Origin: Spirochaetales bacterium
GTDB lineage: Bacteria > Spirochaetota > Spirochaetia > JAGLYY01
Length of the DNA stretch: 7,532 nucleotides
NCBI GenBank assembly: GCA_023131935.1
Contig: JAGLYY010000104.1
Span: 1 to 7,532, forward strand
Reading direction: 5' to 3'
Shown: positions 1 through 5,300 of the stretch, one piece after another
Layout of the letters: each line of letters begins with the position of its first letter
Position numbering within the stretch: position 1 is the stretch's first letter
Made by a program: the position numbers and the translations under genes
The notes under the pieces: model-generated
Database searches by the model: none
Seen by the model: only the letters and a program-made list of their open reading frames with translations
Told to the model about the DNA's origin: nothing

Positions 1-400
1 TCTGGATTTGGTCAACACTTTTACCCATAGATAACCCATATTCAATGAGATTTAATACTTCTTCCAATTTAGAAGGATCAACCTTCAACCTTCCACTGAC
101 GACATCTGGAATCATATCCAACAATTCATTGGCTGCAAGAAGATTTTTCTGTGTCAATCCTGATGTTGTTCCTTGAATTACCGCCTCTTTAACTCCCGCA
201 AAAGCGATTTCATTGTCCGCAAATCCAGTGATAATTTGAGAAACACCAAAGCCAATACTTGAACTACCGGCTAAAACGCCAGTCACGCCTATAACTTGAC
301 CTATTCCAGTTGGTGTTGATGCTGCGAAAGCACCACCCACAACTCCTACGACTCCAAAAACAACTTTTACAGTGCCCTTTCCTACAGTATGCCAGCGTAT
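1..400 (-). other. Alternative tip of the orphan Rhs fragment (partial, at least 133 aa)
   Basis: After DPYGL the frame opens with IRWHTVGKGTVK and a glycine-rich hydrophobic stretch (KVVFGVVGVVGGAFAAS, then GQVIGVTGVLAGSSSIGFGV). It continues with a polar, helix-prone part (GLTQKNLLAANELLDMIP, LEEVLNLIEYGLSMG) up to the window edge. Glycine-rich hydrophobic pre-toxin segments of this kind are common between an Rhs core and the toxin domain, where they may assist membrane passage. The toxin domain and its immunity gene would lie beyond base 1, so the activity cannot be called. Confidence 0.6.
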
Positions 401-1624
401 TAAACCATAGGGATCAATAAAATTAACTGGATCATTTAGGCAATAAACATACGGATTAATCCCTCCTACAAGCCCAATCGGATCAGCCCCGAGGTACCTC
501 CCAATCGTAGGATCATAGTATCTGTGGTAGTTATAATGAAGCCCTGTCTCGGCATCGTAGTATTGTCCCGGCAACCTGAAGCTATTCAGAACACTGGAGT
601 TGGGATTGACTTCCGCTTCGCCAAAGGGTTTGTAAACGGCCTCCCATATCACAGTATTGGTCGCATCAGTCATAATCTGCGGGGTGCCAAGTCGGTCATT
701 GAGACAATAGAATATTTCACCACTTGCAACATCTACCATGGCAAGGCGGCCCTTACCCTTGTAGAGGTACTCAGTGGTAAAGTTACCACTCAAATCACTC
801 TCGGCTATTATATTCCCGTTAAAGTCGTAATGAAAAACAGTTGTGACGCCATCTACTTCCTTAATTACCCGCTGACCCAGCCCGTTATACGTGTATTCAC
901 ATAGAGTCACGCCATCTTCCTCAAACATGATGAGCCTGTTGTTCTGATTGTAGATGAGTATCTTGTCACCTATGCCTGTGATATTGCCGTTGGCATCATG
1001 TGTATAATTTATCGTGTCGGTACCCGTGACTGTATCAAGTATGTTAGTATCGGTAACATAAGCGTAAGTGTCGGTAACACCACTCACTACCTTTGTGAGC
1101 CGGTTTCCAACATCATCATACGTGTAGTCAATGGTTCCATAGGGACCTTCAGCATGATTCAGTCTGTTTAAGGCATCATAGGCAAAGCTGCGATTGTACC
1201 AGGGCGTATTCGGCGCATTGACAGATGTAAGGTTGCCGGTGGCGTCATATGTATATGTTCTCTCCATAGCAGCGCCGGGGTTGGCGATTGTCAGCCGACC
1301 GGATTCATCATACACGTTGTCCACCGAACCGCCGGCTCCAGTATCCATCCCGTTAGCAATACCGAAAGGACGATAGGAAAGATTCTCCATCGGTGTCTTC
1401 GTGGTTGAGTTATATGTGGTATATATACCATCCACCTTGCACGCGCAACTGGCTCTGTCATAGTCCACTGTCCTTCCTGTGGGATAGGTAATAGAGCTTA
1501 CCCTGCCGCTGTCTGTATAAGTTCGTGCTAATGTATAAGTCTGGCCATTGACAATGCCGGTCTTATTAACAAGCCTCCCCCTGATGTCATAGCCGAATGT
1601 CATGCTTCCCGATGGATCTGTCAT
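1..1624 (-). CDS. 5'-truncated orphan Rhs fragment with alternative tip; 3' end outside window
   Basis: An uninterrupted minus-strand frame runs from an in-frame TGA at 1660-1658 to the left edge. Its first ATG is at 1624, giving 541 complete codons before the edge. The first 408 codons match residues 1050-1457 of the full-length Rhs protein without a gap, about 73% identical by hand count. Landmarks include DYDRASCACKVDG, ENLSYRPFGIA, YKPFGEAEVNPNSS, RLPGQYYDAETGLHYNYH and DPYGL. From base 400 on the tip is unrelated. It has no signal peptide, no N-terminal shell and no convincing ribosome site, so it is probably silent by itself. The absence of stops or frameshifts over 1.6 kb argues for recent or continuing selection rather than decay. 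It is best read as a reserve or displaced rhs tip cassette. Independent translation as a short protein cannot be ruled out. Confidence 0.85.
   Translation of the reverse strand, partial: MTDPSGSMTFGYDIRGRLVNKTGIVNGQTYTLARTYTDSGRVSSITYPTGRTVDYDRASCACKVDGIYTTYNSTTKTPMENLSYRPFGIANGMDTGAGGSVDNVYDESGRLTIANPGAAMERTYTYDATGNLTSVNAPNTPWYNRSFAYDALNRLNHAEGPYGTIDYTYDDVGNRLTKVVSGVTDTYAYVTDTNILDTVTGTDTINYTHDANGNITGIGDKILIYNQNNRLIMFEEDGVTLCEYTYNGLGQRVIKEVDGVTTVFHYDFNGNIIAESDLSGNFTTEYLYKGKGRLAMVDVASGEIFYCLNDRLGTPQIMTDATNTVIWEAVYKPFGEAEVNPNSSVLNSFRLPGQYYDAETGLHYNYHRYYDPTIGRYLGADPIGLVGGINPYVYCLNDPVNFIDPYGLIRWHTVGKGTVKVVFGVVGVVGGAFAASTPTGIGQVIGVTGVLAGSSSIGFGVSQIITGFADNEIAFAGVKEAVIQGTTSGLTQKNLLAANELLDMIPDVVSGRLKVDPSKLEEVLNLIEYGLSMGKSVDQIQ
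401..1624 (-). repeat. Long direct repeat, copy B (rhs core in the orphan fragment)
   Basis: This 1224 bp stretch corresponds codon for codon to 2771-3994 at a constant offset of 2370 bp with no net insertion or deletion. DPYGL is at 401-415 here and 2771-2785 in the other copy. Conservation is patchy at the DNA level, with short identical runs such as AACACTGGAGTTGGGATT (plus strand, 590-607 and 2960-2977). The copies are in the same orientation, so recombination between them would delete rather than invert. Confidence 0.9.
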
Positions 1625-1657
1625 TCCGGTGCGGCGGCCCTCATTTCCATGGCATAT

Positions 1658-1819
1658 TCAATTGTCAAAGAACTTAAAAGAAAAAGATACAACCGCCTGT
1701 TATTCCTTGCTGTCAGAAGTTATTTATTTACTCCCCCTTTTTTTTAGATAAATCTCAACTGCCTTGGTATTATTTATTTTCAGAGAAACTTAAATCCGTC
1801 CCGCTTTACGCCCCATCCT
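1658..1819. other. AT-rich spacer between the membrane gene and the orphan rhs fragment
   Basis: This spacer lies between the TAG of the membrane gene and the point where rhs similarity begins. It contains a run of A and G on the minus strand, two copies of an AAATAAATAA-type motif, and two AACTTAAA motifs (plus strand, 1671-1678 and 1787-1794). I see no hairpin with a T-run that would act as a terminator, so readthrough into the fragment is possible. It contains the recombination scar that cut off the 5' part of the fragment. Confidence 0.6.
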
Positions 1820-2284
1820 CTATTTTATACAACTCTTTATCCGAGGATTTAGAAACCATATTCCTATAGGAGCAAACCAAAAAAGGAATAATGTTCCAAG
1901 ATATCTATCAGTTCTTACTTTTTTTTGCTCTTCAGCAATAACAAGGCTGCGTGATACAAAATATAAGGAATAAAAAAAACTATAAACCCCGTAAAGTTGA
2001 AATGGGATTAATAAAGTTGTTTGTTCAATTTTAAAAAAATCTATAACAAATAAAAATATAAACCCATAAAAAATGTTGATTTTAAAAAAAGTTACTGATC
2101 CCATAAGTTCAGTTGGCACTTTATTCTGAAGTGATAAACCTACCGACAATAGCCAACCTAATAAAATGAAACTGACCAGTGTGTAGCCAAATGGTAATTG
2201 ACTGCTTATGATAAGGAAAAGAACCATTATCAAAAAAATGATCCAAGCGGGAAGTAATGTAATATAAATAAACAATTTTTTCAT
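1820..2284 (-). CDS. Small multi-pass inner-membrane protein, candidate immunity protein (154 aa)
   Basis: Seen: about five hydrophobic segments at roughly residues 4-27, 34-52, 66-86, 91-114 and 128-146. The N-terminus is short and basic (MKKL). A basic loop (EEQKKVRTDRYLG) precedes the last segment, and the C-terminus reads FWFAPIGIWFLNPRIKSCIK. The gene starts 30 bp after the rhs stop and has a modest ribosome site (GAAAGTGA, 7 nt from the ATG), so it is probably cotranscribed with rhs. It ends in TAG and its DNA is much richer in A and T than the Rhs body. Family knowledge: the gene directly behind an Rhs tip usually encodes the immunity protein for that tip. Inference: it protects the producer from the tip upstream, and its membrane location suggests the toxin acts in or through the inner membrane. 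I do not recognise the family by name. A role in toxin export is the main alternative. Confidence 0.75.
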   Translation of the reverse strand: MKKLFIYITLLPAWIIFLIMVLFLIISSQLPFGYTLVSFILLGWLLSVGLSLQNKVPTELMGSVTFFKINIFYGFIFLFVIDFFKIEQTTLLIPFQLYGVYSFFYSLYFVSRSLVIAEEQKKVRTDRYLGTLFLFWFAPIGIWFLNPRIKSCIK

Positions 2285-2291
2285 AATAATA

Positions 2292-2299
2292 TCACTTTC
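2292..2299 (-). promoter_or_regulatory. Weak ribosome binding site of the membrane-protein gene
   Basis: GAAAGTGA on the minus strand lies 7 nt before the ATG at 2284. It is a partial Shine-Dalgarno match within the 30 bp gap after the rhs stop. It suggests modest, possibly coupled translation of the downstream gene. Confidence 0.45.
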
Positions 2300-2314
2300 A
2301 ATTAAAGGAGTAAT

Positions 2315-5300
2315 TTATTCACATTCATCTTCGAGTAGTTTGCGGAAAAAATCAAACCACCAAGATACTTCTTCTGAAAAATCAATGCTTATTTCGAAGC
2401 CAAGCAGGAATTGAGCGCCTATCGATACTTTCGCTGCTTCAATGCCATGTATTTTGAAAATATCCACTACTTCCCATTCTGTATATCTCAACATATGTGG
2501 TATTCCTCTACCTGTACCAGGGATTGGATTACCAAATATATCAAATTTCGGTGGGATTGGATCTCCTTTTGCTTCTCTTTTCACTCCGAGGCCAACAGCC
2601 GCAGGTCCGCCAACAACTTTAACATAAAGTCCTTGGCTGACATAATTATCACCAAATAATGTTTTATGTTCAGTCCCTAAATTAGCTTCAATCTCACCTT
2701 TTAAACCTCCAAAAAGGTTTATCTTAGCAGATGCAGCCAGACCTTGCTTTAACTCTGCATTGAATTTAAATAGTCCATATGGGTCGATCATATTAATCGG
2801 GTTATCGTCTCCATATAGAAAGAGGTTTATTCCTCCTAATACGCCAACCGGATCAGGATTAAGATATCTCCCAGTCCTCGGATCATAGTACCGATGATAA
2901 TTATAATGCAGTCCCGCTTCCGCATCATAATACTGTCCAGGCAACCTGAAATTATTCACAACACTGGAGTTGGGATTTACCTCGGCCTCACCAAAGGGTT
3001 TATAGATGCCTTCCCAGACAACGGTGTTGGTTGAGTCGGTCAGTATTTGAGGTGTGCCGAGACGATCATTACCAAAATAGTATATCTCGCCACTGCTGAC
3101 ATCCACCATTGCTGAGCGGCCTTTACCTCTGTAGAGACACTCTTTGCTAAAATTGCCATCCGGATCACTCTCTGCAATTATATTCCCGTTGAAGTCATAA
3201 TGGAATATGGTTGTAATGCCATCTACTTCCTTGATTATCCTCTGACCGAGACCATTGTAAGTATATTCTCCTAATATGTTCGCATCCTCCTCAACCCTGA
3301 TAAGTCTGTTGTTCTGGTTGTAGGTGAGGGCCTTGTTGCCTATGCCTGTAATGTTACTGTTTGCATCGTAGGAATAAGTAACCGTATCCCCATTGCTGGT
3401 CTGTTCGAGCTTGTTGGTGCCAGTAAAATAGGCGTAATTCTCCGTGACTCCGCTCTCCACCTTTGTAAGCCTATTTCCCACATCATCATAGGTGTAGTCT
3501 ATAATTCCATAGGGACCTTCTGCATGATCCAGGCGGTTTAAGGCATCATAGGTAAAGGCTCTATTGTACCATGGGGTGTTAGGTGCAGTGACAGAGGTGA
3601 GGTTACCATTGTTATCATAGGTGTAGGTTCTCTCTTTGTCAGTGCCGGGGTTGGCAACCATCAAGCGGCCGGATAAATCAAACTCATTGTTTACCGTGCC
3701 TCCTGCTCCCGTATTCATTCCCTTTGCGATACCAAATGGACGGTAGGAGAGATTCTCAGCTAATGTTATGGTATTTCCATTATAGGTGGTAGAAACACCG
3801 TCAACACTACAGGCGCAAGCGCTTCTGTCATAGTCTATGGCCCTGCCGGTAGGGTAGGTAAGGGAGCTTATCCTGCCTCCCATTGTATAAGATCGGAAGA
3901 CTGAATAGGTCAGGCTGTTGATAACACTCGTCTTCCCCACCAACCTTCCCCTCGCATCATACCCGAATGTCGTGCTCCCTGATGGATCTGTCATGCCGGT
4001 GCGACGTCCTATACCGTTTGCCTCTGTGTCATAGGTATAGGTAATGTCCTGAGTGGAATCAGGGAAGTTGAGATCTGTGAGGCGGTTAAGCAGGTCATAC
4101 TCGTATCCCACTGTAATTCCCTTTGCATCTGTTTTGTTTACCGGGTTTCCTGCCTCATCGTACACATAGGTAACAGTTCCAGTATCTGGTGAGGTAGTTG
4201 AGAGTAATCTGCCCATATCATCATATTCATACGTGGTTGTGTGTGATTCGGCATCGGTCACTGTTTGCAGGTTGCCGTGGCCGTCATACGTGTATAAGTT
4301 TACTACAGTGCCCGGCTGGATGACCGTGATGAGACGGTTCAGAGGATCGTATTCATATGAGGTGGTATTGTTATTGGCATCTGTGACAGAAGAGATACTC
4401 CCTTCAAGATCATACCCGTACTTTGTAAAGGTATCATCCGGGTGTATCTCCTTGTAGAGTTTCCCTGGCATGTTGTGGGCAGGGTCCTGGTAAAGGTAAC
4501 GCTTCCTGTTGGTGTGTACATCTAAAGGATCATAGTAACTCTTTTCAATCATGTTGCCCTGTGGGTCATAATCATATGAGATATAATTCCCTACATGATC
4601 TGTGCGCCTGGACAATCTACCATAGACAGGATCATATTCAAAGCTGCTAATAACTCCATCTTCATCTGTTCTTGAGTCAAGTAGGCCAGCTGTGTTGTAT
4701 ATGACACTGTTTGTGCTTCCATCGGCATTATTGGTGATGAGCGTAACTCTGCCCCTGCCGTCATATGTAAAGCCTTTTGACTGGCTGTTTACATCGGTAA
4801 CAAGACCAACCTTGCCTGCAGCATCATAGTTAGAGAAACTGGTGGCTCCGATGAGTGGCCTTGTGATGGAGAGAAGATTCCCTGTTGTGGGATCATAGGT
4901 AAAGGAGGTGGTATCTCCATTACCTGGTAGAGGTCCGTCAACAGAAAGCACTTGGCCTTTGGGGTTATACGTGAAGGTGGTAACGTACTCGTAGACTACA
5001 ATAGCACCCGAGCCGTTCCTTGTAAATCCCTGCTCCACGATGCGGGATACCAAACTGGTGGGGTTTTCATTGGGGCTGGTATCGTAATCGTCATCATAAT
5101 CCCAAATGGTCTCTTTGTTGCCAGTTCCCAGCACACTGGCTTCTGTCCTGGTTAATGGCGCATTCATATCAGGGTGATAGCTGCAAGTTATTGCCCTTTC
5201 TTCCGGTGTGCCAAAGGCAAGTTTCAGTATACCCGGATTTCCCCTGTCATCATAGTTCAGGTACTGGTGGATCGTATTGCCGGCGGTCTCCACCTCAATG

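Noticed and set aside
524..904. 126-codon plus-strand frame
   Set aside because: It lies antisense to the orphan rhs core, whose minus-strand frame is clearly the real one by its match to the full-length protein.
2304..2310. AAAGGAG on the plus strand in the gap between rhs and the membrane gene
   Set aside because: It looks like a strong ribosome site but faces the rhs 3' end. The plus-strand frames there are shadows.
4031..4414. 63 bp periodicity that might suggest a CRISPR array or tandem DNA repeat
   Set aside because: The period comes from 21-residue YD protein repeats; the DNA units are diverged and lie within a continuous coding frame.
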